Shown here in pieces: positions 45,536 to 54,238 of a DNA stretch of 64,000 nt. Made by a program: the position numbers and the translations under genes. The notes under the pieces are model-generated. The model saw nothing but the letters and a program-made list of their open reading frames with translations. It did not search any database and was not told the origin of the DNA. The first letter of the stretch is position 1, and every line of letters starts with the position of its first letter. Origin of the DNA: Chryseobacterium limigenitum (GTDB lineage Bacteria > Bacteroidota > Bacteroidia > Flavobacteriales > Weeksellaceae); contig NZ_FPKW01000004.1 in assembly GCF_900114875.1 (NCBI RefSeq), forward strand, positions 124,001-188,000, read 5' to 3'.

Positions 45536-48428
45536 AACAAAAGCAAGAGCTGTTGATTTATTAGGAAAAGGACAAATTGCTGATTTACCAACAGCGATAA
45601 CTGAGTTATGGAAAAACGGTTATGATGCTTATGCAGACAACTTGACAGCTGAATTATTTAAAGAAGGATTTAATTTTTTAGAAAATTCATATTTCATAAT
45701 TTCAGATGATGGTAAAGGTATGTCTAGTTCTGATATTTTAGATAAATGGTTAGTTTTAGGTACAGATTCAAAATCAAGAGCAGAATTAGATGAGGAATCT
45801 GAAGCTACCTTGTGGAAACGCCCAAGAATAAAAGCTGGAGAAAAAGGTATTGGTCGATTGTCTGTTGCATATTTGGGTAATCCAATGCTGATGCTTACAA
45901 AGAAAATTGGATTTCCAATCGAAGCTTTATACTTTGATTGGCGTTTATTAGAGAATTATAATTTATTTTTAGATGATATTAATATTCCGTTAAAATCTGT
46001 AAATAATTTAAATGCTTTAGAATCTGTCTTTAATGATTTGAAGAAGGATTTCCAATCGAATTTTAATAAAGAAGTTGATTTATATAATAAGCCAATCTGG
46101 GAGGGAAAACAAATTGAACTAAAATCTGAAATTATTGCTAATACGAAGGAAGCAATATTAGAAGCTCCAATTTTGGAATATATTTTTTCTTTCTTTAATT
46201 CAGAAGATTCTCATGGAACGTTATTTTTAACATTTAACCCCATAAACCAAATACTGGAACTTGCAGAAAATGATAATGATGGATTGGAGGATAGGAAATT
46301 TGTGATTTCAAGTTTGACAGGATTTACTAATCCATTCAAAGACACAAATATTGAAATTTTCACAACTTTCAATATAAACAAGGAAAATGAAACTTTTGAC
46401 CTTTTAAATTCAAGAGGTAATTTTTTCAACAAATCAGATTTTGATTTGGCTGATGTTTATATTAATGGAGAATTTGATGGAAACGGTTCTTTTAATGGTA
46501 TAATTAGAATTTATAATGAATCCATAAACTACACATATACAAATCCCAGAAAAAAAGACAAGAGGTCGTTATACGGTTGTATTCCTATTGAACTAGGCTA
46601 TTCACAAGGAGAAGAAAAATCTTCAAACTTGACTGAGAATCAATTTAATGCATTACGAAATAAAGTTACTGAATATGGTGGATTATACATTTTTAGAGAT
46701 GATTTTAGGGTATTGCCATATGGTAGAGAAAATGCAGATTTTTTAGGTTTTGAAGAAAGACGTTCTAAGAGAGCTGGTACATATTATTTTTCTTACCGAA
46801 GAATGTACGGCTATTTAGATTTAACGAGAGATCGTAATGAATATCTTAAGGATAAATCAAGTAGAGAAGGATTAATAAATAATGCTCAATATCGTGCATT
46901 TACAAATGATGCAATTAATTTTTTCAAAACTCTTGCACAAGACTATTTTGCAACAGAAGCAAAACAATCTTTATTTATAGATAAAAAGAAGGAATTAAAT
47001 GATCAACACGAAGCCCTAAAAGCTGATAAAGCCAGAGAAAAAGCAGACAAAATTGCATTTTCAAAATCTTTAAATGATTATCCCAAAAAATTAGATGAAC
47101 ATCAATCAAAATACGAGCATTTATTAAATCAATTAGATGAAAAATTAAGTCTAATTAATGTCGGCTATTCAGAAGTTGAGAAAATTTTAGATGAACTTCA
47201 AAAGATGGATTTGGAATTAAAGGGATTAATTCCAAAAGTACCAAAACGCTACAAACCTACTGAAACGCAAAAAGAACGCCTTTATAAATTTGAAAATCGC
47301 TTAAACAACTATATTGAGCTTGTTACTCCCAAAAGAGAAGAACTAAATAAAAAAGCTCAAGATAAATTGGAGATTAGGGATTTAAAGATTGATTTCACCA
47401 AGAAGTACAATGGATACATTTCTTCATTGGAAAAGGCATTAAATGAAAACCGACAACAGCTTGATAATAAGTTTAGTTCTTTATCGAAAGATTATAGAGA
47501 AAGATCTAGACGGCTAATCAATTCACTTTCTGAAAATAAAGAAAGAATAGTTGGTGAGATAGTTTCCAAAGAACAAGTAAATCATTTTACTAATGAGATT
47601 GAAAAGCAGTATAATAGTTTGTTTGAAGAAACTGAAAGAACATTATTTCCTTTAGTAGAACATATAAAAAGATTATCTTTTGATATCGATGAGGAGCAGG
47701 TACAAGGGGCTTATAAAGCTCAATATGATCAAATGAAGTATCAATGGGAACAAACCAGAGATACGGCTCAGTTGGGTATTGCTGTAGAAATAATTGACCA
47801 CGAATTTAATCAGTTATATGCAAAAATTAATAATCAAATAAGTGTCCTAGGTAAAAATGATACGGTCAATTCGATTAGAGAATTTAATTTTTTGGAAAAA
47901 AACTTTAAACAATTAGAAGATAAATATGCATTACTTTCACCTCTTTACAGAATTTCAGGGGCATTAATTAAAGATGTTTCCTGTAATACTGTTTATAGAT
48001 ATTTGTTAGAATTTTTTGAGAATCAAATTGCTGATTACAATATTAAATTTGAAGTATCAGAAGCTTTCAAGAGCCATTCGATAGCAATTAAAGAACCAGT
48101 GATTTATACTGTCTTTATTAACATTATCAACAATGCTATTTATTGGATGCGAAACAAAGAACAACGAATTATTAAGCTTGATTATTTACCGGAAAGTAAT
48201 GAGATTATTATAGCAAATTCGGGGGAAAAAATTCCAGATTACAGATTGGATAAGATTTTTGAATTATTTTATTCTCAACGTCCAAATGGTAGAGGTATAG
48301 GTCTATATTTATCAAAACAAAGCCTACTAGAATCTGACCTTGAAATTTTCGCATCTAATGACAAAAAATATAATTATTTAAACGGAGCTTGCTTCATAAT
48401 AAAACTAATAACCGAGGAAGATGTATAG
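45525..48428 (+). CDS. Dual-headed GHKL ATPase (MORC/HSP90-like N terminus, histidine-kinase-like C terminus)
   Basis: 967 residues. The N-terminal GHKL ATPase has an N box E27-LWK-N31 (AITELWKNGYDAYAD), G1 DDGKGM (61-66) and G2 GEKGIGRLS (105-113), followed by a transducer-like region to about 480. Residues about 490-740 are Lys/Glu-rich and predicted coiled coil. Then IDHEFNQLYAKI presents H759 where a kinase H box would be. A second GHKL domain has N box NIINNAIYWM (about 866-875), G1 NSG (898-900) and G2 NGRGIGLYLS (921-930). MORC/MutL-like ATPases in restriction-modification operons are known; the second kinase-like head is the odd part. It overlaps genes on both sides. Confidence 0.88.
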   Translation: MQFRTKARAVDLLGKGQIADLPTAITELWKNGYDAYADNLTAELFKEGFNFLENSYFIISDDGKGMSSSDILDKWLVLGTDSKSRAELDEESEATLWKRPRIKAGEKGIGRLSVAYLGNPMLMLTKKIGFPIEALYFDWRLLENYNLFLDDINIPLKSVNNLNALESVFNDLKKDFQSNFNKEVDLYNKPIWEGKQIELKSEIIANTKEAILEAPILEYIFSFFNSEDSHGTLFLTFNPINQILELAENDNDGLEDRKFVISSLTGFTNPFKDTNIEIFTTFNINKENETFDLLNSRGNFFNKSDFDLADVYINGEFDGNGSFNGIIRIYNESINYTYTNPRKKDKRSLYGCIPIELGYSQGEEKSSNLTENQFNALRNKVTEYGGLYIFRDDFRVLPYGRENADFLGFEERRSKRAGTYYFSYRRMYGYLDLTRDRNEYLKDKSSREGLINNAQYRAFTNDAINFFKTLAQDYFATEAKQSLFIDKKKELNDQHEALKADKAREKADKIAFSKSLNDYPKKLDEHQSKYEHLLNQLDEKLSLINVGYSEVEKILDELQKMDLELKGLIPKVPKRYKPTETQKERLYKFENRLNNYIELVTPKREELNKKAQDKLEIRDLKIDFTKKYNGYISSLEKALNENRQQLDNKFSSLSKDYRERSRRLINSLSENKERIVGEIVSKEQVNHFTNEIEKQYNSLFEETERTLFPLVEHIKRLSFDIDEEQVQGAYKAQYDQMKYQWEQTRDTAQLGIAVEIIDHEFNQLYAKINNQISVLGKNDTVNSIREFNFLEKNFKQLEDKYALLSPLYRISGALIKDVSCNTVYRYLLEFFENQIADYNIKFEVSEAFKSHSIAIKEPVIYTVFINIINNAIYWMRNKEQRIIKLDYLPESNEIIIANSGEKIPDYRLDKIFELFYSQRPNGRGIGLYLSKQSLLESDLEIFASNDKKYNYLNGACFIIKLITEEDV

Positions 48429-50127
48429 TCAAAAAGCATTTGATATTTTAAATTTATCTATTAATAATGCTATTTTCATTGATGAAAAAGCAAAAGATTT
48501 TTACTCTGGAACTGAGGTGGATCCTAATATATCGGAGGAAAAATTATCATTTGATCTTTTTAACACATTTAAAAAGAATGGGAAAAATTTGTCAGTTCAC
48601 AAATTCGAGAAATCAAATTTGGATGATCCAAATACAATAGAGTATTTATTCAAAGGTAAGGATTTAATCCTATTAGATTGGGAGCTTGCAGAACTTGCAG
48701 GTCAAGAGTTTTCTTTAAAATTATTAAGTAAAGCGATAAGTGCTCCTTATATAAATTTTTGTTGTATATACTCAAGTTCGACAAATTTCAACCAAATTCC
48801 TTTATTTTTAGATACTTTTTTCTCAGGACTATCAAAGGAAGATTTTGAAAAGATCAGTAATGAGTATTCTTTTTTGGAGAAGGATGAGTTAAGAGAACTG
48901 TTAAATAAAGATGAGGAAACGATAACATCGGCAAATTTCGAATCTGGTCTAGATTTAAAAAATTTCCCTATCGAATTTTTGAAAGGTAGAGAAAAGAGTT
49001 ATTTAGTTCGCCTAATACATATCTCATTAAATATTGATCAATATATTCTTCCTGATGATTCAGCAATGAAATATGAAGTTATGAACACTGGTGATAATTC
49101 TTTTATGATAAATAATACTTTTGTATTAACATTAAAAAAAGATTTCACAGAAGATTCTGATATTACAAAATTATTAACTCGGATTTCAGAAGTTATAATT
49201 AAAAACAAAGGAAGCTTTTTCCAATTGCTTGGTTTAGAGATGCAATCTGTTTTTAACTCAAATGAACGTTTTATTGATGAAACGATTTTGAAATCTTCAA
49301 CTGAAGCACTTTTTCAGTTTCGAAATCACCTAAGTGATGATAAGATTTTTGGATCAATTATTAAAAAATTACTTATTGAACAAGCCACATTAAAATTACG
49401 AACCGCAAAACTAGAATTATTAAAACCTGAGTTTTTAGATTTTAAGAGTAAAGATTTAAAAAGTACAAAGCCAACAAACGATGACTTATTTCAATTAAAT
49501 GTATTTTATAATTCTGTAACAGTTAACGGCTTAAATTCTGACAGCGTACCAAACTTAAATTTTGGGGATATTTTCAAAGGAGCTGGAAAGGATTATTATT
49601 TGTGCATCACAGCACTGTGTGATTGCTACTATCCAGATAAAATTCAATCTAATTTCTATTTTGCAAAAGGCTTAGAATTTGAGGATTTAGAAATGGCTTT
49701 GAGGCTGGGTGATACCGCCTTTTTAAGTTTTTTACCAAATGGTAAAGTAGTGTTATGGGGCGATAAAGAAATTGTTAAAAATCCTGAGAAGGCTAAGAAA
49801 AGAGAAGATGAGTCTGAAGAGGAATTCAAATTAAGAAAGGAAAATGAACATTTAAAATTTGAAGCTCAAGCATATAAAAAATTTTTATATAAACCATTTT
49901 TCATAAAGCCAAAAGTTTTCAATGTCGAAAATAATAAATTAGTTGATAAGAAAATCAGAATATGGGATATTACCAACAAACTTAAAACTGGGAAGGTTGA
50001 TCAAAATTTAAATTATTTTGATGTTGAATATATTACGACATTAAGAGAAGACTATGCTCAAAGAATTTCTAATCACGCCTTTGGGCATCCCTCAAGGGTT
50101 GGTGTTGATTTTGTTAAAATAAAATGA
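48421..50127 (+). CDS. Protein with degenerate response-regulator receiver domain, partner of the GHKL ATPase
   Basis: 568 residues. The first ~125 fit a receiver-like fold. The acidic pair D21/E22 (IFIDEKA), candidate phospho-acceptor D86 (LILLDWEL) and S118 (CCIYSSS) match the order of receiver residues, though spacing is longer than usual. The remaining ~440 residues are not recognisable to me; they include a Lys/Glu-rich helix near 455-485 and end in HAFGHPSRVGVDF. It overlaps the ATPase gene by 8 bases, so the pair should be made in fixed ratio. A receiver beside a protein with an H-box-like segment suggests phosphotransfer or a structural relic of it. No DNA-binding output domain is visible. 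Confidence 0.72.
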   Translation: MYSQKAFDILNLSINNAIFIDEKAKDFYSGTEVDPNISEEKLSFDLFNTFKKNGKNLSVHKFEKSNLDDPNTIEYLFKGKDLILLDWELAELAGQEFSLKLLSKAISAPYINFCCIYSSSTNFNQIPLFLDTFFSGLSKEDFEKISNEYSFLEKDELRELLNKDEETITSANFESGLDLKNFPIEFLKGREKSYLVRLIHISLNIDQYILPDDSAMKYEVMNTGDNSFMINNTFVLTLKKDFTEDSDITKLLTRISEVIIKNKGSFFQLLGLEMQSVFNSNERFIDETILKSSTEALFQFRNHLSDDKIFGSIIKKLLIEQATLKLRTAKLELLKPEFLDFKSKDLKSTKPTNDDLFQLNVFYNSVTVNGLNSDSVPNLNFGDIFKGAGKDYYLCITALCDCYYPDKIQSNFYFAKGLEFEDLEMALRLGDTAFLSFLPNGKVVLWGDKEIVKNPEKAKKREDESEEEFKLRKENEHLKFEAQAYKKFLYKPFFIKPKVFNVENNKLVDKKIRIWDITNKLKTGKVDQNLNYFDVEYITTLREDYAQRISNHAFGHPSRVGVDFVKIK

Positions 50128-50166
50128 TTTCAATTAATCTTATAAATCTTTCAAAATAAACAAATT

Positions 50167-50214
50167 GTTATAAAAACAAACTCCTGACAGCTGTCAGGAG
50201 TTTGTTTTTATAAC
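50167..50214. terminator. 48-bp perfect palindrome, bidirectional terminator
   Basis: Two 24-base arms meet with no spacer: left GTTATAAAAACAAACTCCTG plus ACAG, right its exact complement. The A-rich side and U-rich side make it an intrinsic terminator in both directions. It sits between the convergent stops of the receiver-type gene (50127) and the XRE gene (50216). Confidence 0.9.
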
Positions 50215-50215
50215 A

Positions 50216-50581
50216 TTATCGCTGAATTTTGCTAAATTTATATTTAGCATCGTCTATTAATTTTTTGTAGAATAATTCTTTTTCAGCAGTTAGTTTATCT
50301 TCAAGATTGTAGGACTCATTAATTAGCAATAAAACGTAATCCAATGATTGCAAAATAAATAGGGGATTGTATTCGATTTTTAATAATTGACAAACCTTGA
50401 ATAAAATTTTCCAACTTGTGGAATGCTCGTATCTCTCTAATCTTCCAATAGTTGTTTTGTTAGAACCTATTAAAAGTCCAAGATGCTCTTGAGATATTTT
50501 TTGTCTGAGCCTTTCGACTCTTACTATACAACCGATTTGTAAAGCCAAAAAGTCAATTTCTTCATTACTATATTCTTGCAT
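50216..50581 (-). CDS. XRE family transcriptional regulator
   Basis: 121 residues. The helix-turn-helix is at about 16-72 (RVERLRQKISQEHLGLLIGS, NKTTIGRLERYEHSTSWKIL). The C-terminal part is helical. It is convergent with the defence operon. Its own upstream region carries a 24-bp perfect palindrome 30 bases before the start. It could be a controller protein for the cargo or for the RNA-like region to its right. Confidence 0.85.
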   Translation of the reverse strand: MQEYSNEEIDFLALQIGCIVRVERLRQKISQEHLGLLIGSNKTTIGRLERYEHSTSWKILFKVCQLLKIEYNPLFILQSLDYVLLLINESYNLEDKLTAEKELFYKKLIDDAKYKFSKIQR

Positions 50582-50611
50582 ATAGTAAAATTTGAAATAT
50601 TAGATAATATT

Positions 50612-50658
50612 ATTCGATACAAATTTGTATCGAATGTCGAATTTTTTTATTATATTTG
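50612..50658. promoter_or_regulatory. 24-bp palindromic operator overlapping a plus-strand promoter
   Basis: ATTCGATACAAA-TTTGTATCGAAT (50612-50635) is a perfect palindrome without spacer, with an extra half site TCGAAT just after it. TTG at 50625-50627 and TATATTTG at 50651-50658 (23-base spacer) form a candidate plus-strand promoter whose minus-33 element lies inside the palindrome. The XRE protein encoded 30 bases to the left is the likely binder, repressing both directions. Confidence 0.7.
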
Positions 50659-50664
50659 TAAAAT

Positions 50665-50900
50665 AAGTTACCGAAGTGTAACTTTGCGATACTTCAAAGA
50701 AATATTAGAAGCTATTGCTTAGAGTCTCGGTTCGAAAACTGGTAATTTTTAAATCCCTGAGATAATAAGTAAGTGGCTCACGACCTAGGCGTGAGTCTCT
50801 CTTATCTTGGGATGGGTATACCAGTGCCTCGAATCAGATAATGTAGAGTACTCACGCTGTTTTTCAATGCTATTCGCCTTACCTCTACATTAAAATCTAA
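50665..50900 (+). ncRNA. Candidate structured RNA
   Basis: No good frame exists here, yet nested complementary stretches do. TTCGA/TCGAA and ACTGGTA/TACCAGT form an outer stem (50731 to about 50833). Inside it are ATCCC/GGGAT, AGATAA/TTATCT and a hairpin CTCACG-N7-CGTGAG (about 50777-50796). Flanking helices are GTTAC/GTAAC (50667-50682) and AATGTAGAG/CTCTACATT (about 50839-50891). A promoter lies directly upstream. The layout of a long imperfect hairpin would suit a 6S-like or other regulatory RNA. No Rfam family is claimed. Confidence 0.45.
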
Positions 50901-51219
50901 GCCCGTTTCCTAAAATATAGTATCAGAATAACAGGATACAATAGGAGGGTACAACCTATTGCGGCTTTAAATAGCTCACACGGGACACAGATTTCATTCA
51001 TATTAAATTCTTTCCGGTGCCTTTCGGTCACTGCTTACAGAACCTCACCAGTCCTCCTTTTTCATACCAAAGGGCATCAGGAAAGTTTTATCCATCGATG
51101 AATCCATCACATTAATTACAAAAATAAAAAACAAAAAAGCCCCTTCCCATACAGTTTGACGACATAGGGAAAGAGCAGATCAGTAATTAATTTAACGATT
51201 AAAAACCTTTTACAAATCT
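50901..51219. other. Upstream region of susC, no gene recognised
   Basis: About 320 bases. GC rises back to the backbone level. Short IRs and a stretch CCGGTGCCTTTCGGTCACTG are present but give no known riboswitch pattern. The susC start at 51220 has an A-rich leader. Confidence 0.4.
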
Positions 51220-54200
51220 ATGAAAAATTCCTATTACAAGATAGGAGGTATTTTCTTTGGCCTTATGCTGACTGCTGTCAGCACCAACACAAAAGCCCAA
51301 ATCCGCACCATTTCCGGTACCGTTACTGCATCCAACAAACCACTTTCAGGAGTAACCATCTCCCAAGAGGGAAGCGATCAGATAACGACCACCAGCGAAA
51401 ACGGAACCTACCAATTACAGGTTTCAGCAGAAAATCCCATCCTATTGTTCAGACATCCTGATTACGCTCAAGAACGAATCACAGCCACCAATCAGACCGT
51501 CGTCAATATCAGCTTAGAACAAAAAGTAAAGGGAATCGAAGAAGTTATTCTCAACGCCGGCTACTACAAAGTAAGAGAGAAAGAAAGTACCGGAAGTATA
51601 GCCAAGGTCACGGCAAAAGACATAGAAAACCAGCCTGTGAATAATGTATTATCAGCCATGCAGGGCAGGATGCCGGGTGTGACGATTACACAGAATTCAG
51701 GTGTTCCCGGAAGTGGTTTCGATGTGCAGATCAGGGGTAGAAACAGTTTAAGAAGCTATGCTTCTACAGGCTATGACGGCAATAAACCGTTATACATAGT
51801 CGATGGTGTTCCTTTACCTCAAATCAATGATTTTAATACCGGAATGTCCGGAAATATTATGCCTTTCAGTGAAACCAATCCCCTAAATTCCATTAACCCT
51901 GAAGACATCGAGTCCTTCGAAGTTTTGAAGGATGCTGATGCAACCGCCATTTATGGTAGCAAGGGTGCCAATGGCGTCATATTGATCACTACTAAAAAAG
52001 GAAAGAAGGAGCGAACAGAGGTAAGTCTGAGAACAAGTTATGGTCTTGGCGATATGACCAACCTTCCTAAAATGATGACTCTTGAGGAATATACGGCAAT
52101 GCGTAAACTGGCTTTCGCCAATGATGGTATTGCGATTCCTGCCAATGCCTACGATGTCAATGGGGTGTGGAGTTCTACAAAAAATACAGACTGGCAGAAA
52201 TACTTCGTCGGCAATCAGGCTGAATTTTCAGATGTACAGCTCAGTGTATCTGGCGGAAGCGGCAATACACAATTCTCGGTTTCCGGTGGTCACAATGAAG
52301 AAACAACAGTATTTCCGGGAAGTTACCACTACACCAGAAATAACTTAGGCATTAACCTCAACCACTCGAGTAAAGACCGAAGATTCCAGATAGGGTTTAA
52401 TGGTACAGCAGCTTTACAAAACAATGTCCTGCCTCCGACAGACTTTAATATTCTGTATGCTTCGTTGGCTCCCAATGCACCTGACCTCTATACGGCTGAT
52501 CATAAGATCAATTGGGAGAACAGTACGTTTTCGAATCCGATGGGACCTGCAACGCAGACCTATTCTGTTAAAACCAACAGCTTGAATGCCAACATTACAT
52601 CCAGCTACAATATGGGAGGCGGGTTTTCTGTCAACCTCAACACGGGCTACAGCAGTTATAATGCTTATGACCAAAAATTATTTCCAAAGACGACTTACAA
52701 TCCTGCAAGCAATATAGGAAGCAGTAATTCATCAATAAGAAAAGGACAGAAGCAGAATCAGAGTTGGATACTGGAGCCCCAGCTGAATTATGAAAAAAGG
52801 TGGGGTAAACATAAGCTGTCAGCTTTGTTGGGTGCTTCGTTACAGGAACAGAAGTCTGACAATGTAGTGATCCTCGCCAAAAATTTTCCTTCTGATGAAA
52901 TGTTGACCAATATTGCAGCGGCAACTACCATCACGGTTCCTAGCGCCAGTGAAACACTTTACCGCTATCAGGCTGTATATGCAAGGCTTAATTACGGATT
53001 TAACAAACGGTATTTTCTGAATTTAACGGGAAGGCGAGATGGTTCCAGCAGGTTTGGTTCCGACAGGCGATATGCCAACTTTGGTGCTTTAGGTGCGGCC
53101 TGGCTTTTTTCTGAAGAAAATATGCTGAAAGACTCGTCCTGGCTGAGTTTTGGAAAATTGAGAACAAGTTATGGGGTGGCTGGTAATGATCAAATTGGCG
53201 ACTATCAGTATTACGATACCTACCAATCTAGCGGCGGGTCATATGGTGGCAGTTCAGGCTTGGTACCGCAAAGGCTTTATAATAAAAATTTTGGCTGGGA
53301 GCTTACAAGGAAATTTGAGGCAGCTCTGGAAATGGGATTGTTTAAGGAACGATTGAATTTTACATTAGGCTATTATCATAACATAAGCTCTAATCAGTTG
53401 GTTGGAATCCCAATGCCGGCCACGGTCGGATTTACAAGTATCCAGGCGAATCTTGATGCCACGGTGAGAAACAGAGGTCTAGAGATCTCTTTCCAGTCGG
53501 TCAATGTACAATCAGTAAACTGGAAGTGGACGACTAATCTCAATTTCACGTTGCCTGAAAATCAACTGCTTGAGTTTCCTAATCTGGCTACTTCAACCTA
53601 TTCCAACAAATTTGAGGTTGGAAAGTCTACATCATTGGTCAAATTATACCAATATACGGGCATCGATCCTGTAACGGGACTCTATACTTTTTATGATGCC
53701 AATAAGGACGGGATTATCAATACTGCGGACCGTGTGGTGAGTAAGGAGCTGAAAGAGTACTGGTATGGTGGCCTTCAAAATAGTGTACAATATAGAAACT
53801 GGACTTTTGACGTGCTTCTGCAATTTGTCAGTCAAAGTCAGTATAATGCGTACTCGATGTACAATAACTTAGGGGTAATGGCCAACCGACCTGCAATGTA
53901 CAATGATTATTGGACCCCGGATAATCCTGATGCCCAGTTTCAGAAGCCCAGTGCCGGCTTTAATCCTGCAGCTGCAACAACAAGCTCACTCTTTATCAAC
54001 AGTGATGCAACGGTATCGGATTCTTTTACAGTGAGGGTCAAGAATGCGACATTGACGTACACAATTCCGTCATTGAATCAAAGCAAACTCAAGGCGAAGA
54101 TCTTTGCAAGTGGGCAAAACCTCTTTGTATTCTCCAACTATAAGGGCAGTAATCCTGAATTTATGTTAGCAGGATACAGCAGTCCATTACGCGTCATCAG

Positions 54201-54225
54201 TTGTGGATTTTCATTAACCTATTAG
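51220..54225 (+). CDS. SusC/RagA family TonB-dependent outer-membrane transporter
   Basis: 1001 residues. A signal peptide (1-26, TKAQ end) and a carboxypeptidase-like domain (about 28-110; ISGTVTASNKPLSGVTISQE) come first. The plug follows (about 115-260; NVLSAMQGRMPGVTITQNSG, IRGRNSLR, YIVDGVPL, LKDADATAIYGSKGANGVIL). A 22-strand barrel ends in FSLTY. With SusD it imports a large ligand such as a glycan or peptide. Followed by susD and an S9 peptidase, so peptide uptake is plausible. Confidence 0.95.
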   Translation: MKNSYYKIGGIFFGLMLTAVSTNTKAQIRTISGTVTASNKPLSGVTISQEGSDQITTTSENGTYQLQVSAENPILLFRHPDYAQERITATNQTVVNISLEQKVKGIEEVILNAGYYKVREKESTGSIAKVTAKDIENQPVNNVLSAMQGRMPGVTITQNSGVPGSGFDVQIRGRNSLRSYASTGYDGNKPLYIVDGVPLPQINDFNTGMSGNIMPFSETNPLNSINPEDIESFEVLKDADATAIYGSKGANGVILITTKKGKKERTEVSLRTSYGLGDMTNLPKMMTLEEYTAMRKLAFANDGIAIPANAYDVNGVWSSTKNTDWQKYFVGNQAEFSDVQLSVSGGSGNTQFSVSGGHNEETTVFPGSYHYTRNNLGINLNHSSKDRRFQIGFNGTAALQNNVLPPTDFNILYASLAPNAPDLYTADHKINWENSTFSNPMGPATQTYSVKTNSLNANITSSYNMGGGFSVNLNTGYSSYNAYDQKLFPKTTYNPASNIGSSNSSIRKGQKQNQSWILEPQLNYEKRWGKHKLSALLGASLQEQKSDNVVILAKNFPSDEMLTNIAAATTITVPSASETLYRYQAVYARLNYGFNKRYFLNLTGRRDGSSRFGSDRRYANFGALGAAWLFSEENMLKDSSWLSFGKLRTSYGVAGNDQIGDYQYYDTYQSSGGSYGGSSGLVPQRLYNKNFGWELTRKFEAALEMGLFKERLNFTLGYYHNISSNQLVGIPMPATVGFTSIQANLDATVRNRGLEISFQSVNVQSVNWKWTTNLNFTLPENQLLEFPNLATSTYSNKFEVGKSTSLVKLYQYTGIDPVTGLYTFYDANKDGIINTADRVVSKELKEYWYGGLQNSVQYRNWTFDVLLQFVSQSQYNAYSMYNNLGVMANRPAMYNDYWTPDNPDAQFQKPSAGFNPAAATTSSLFINSDATVSDSFTVRVKNATLTYTIPSLNQSKLKAKIFASGQNLFVFSNYKGSNPEFMLAGYSSPLRVISCGFSLTY

Positions 54226-54238
54226 TACCTTAATTATC

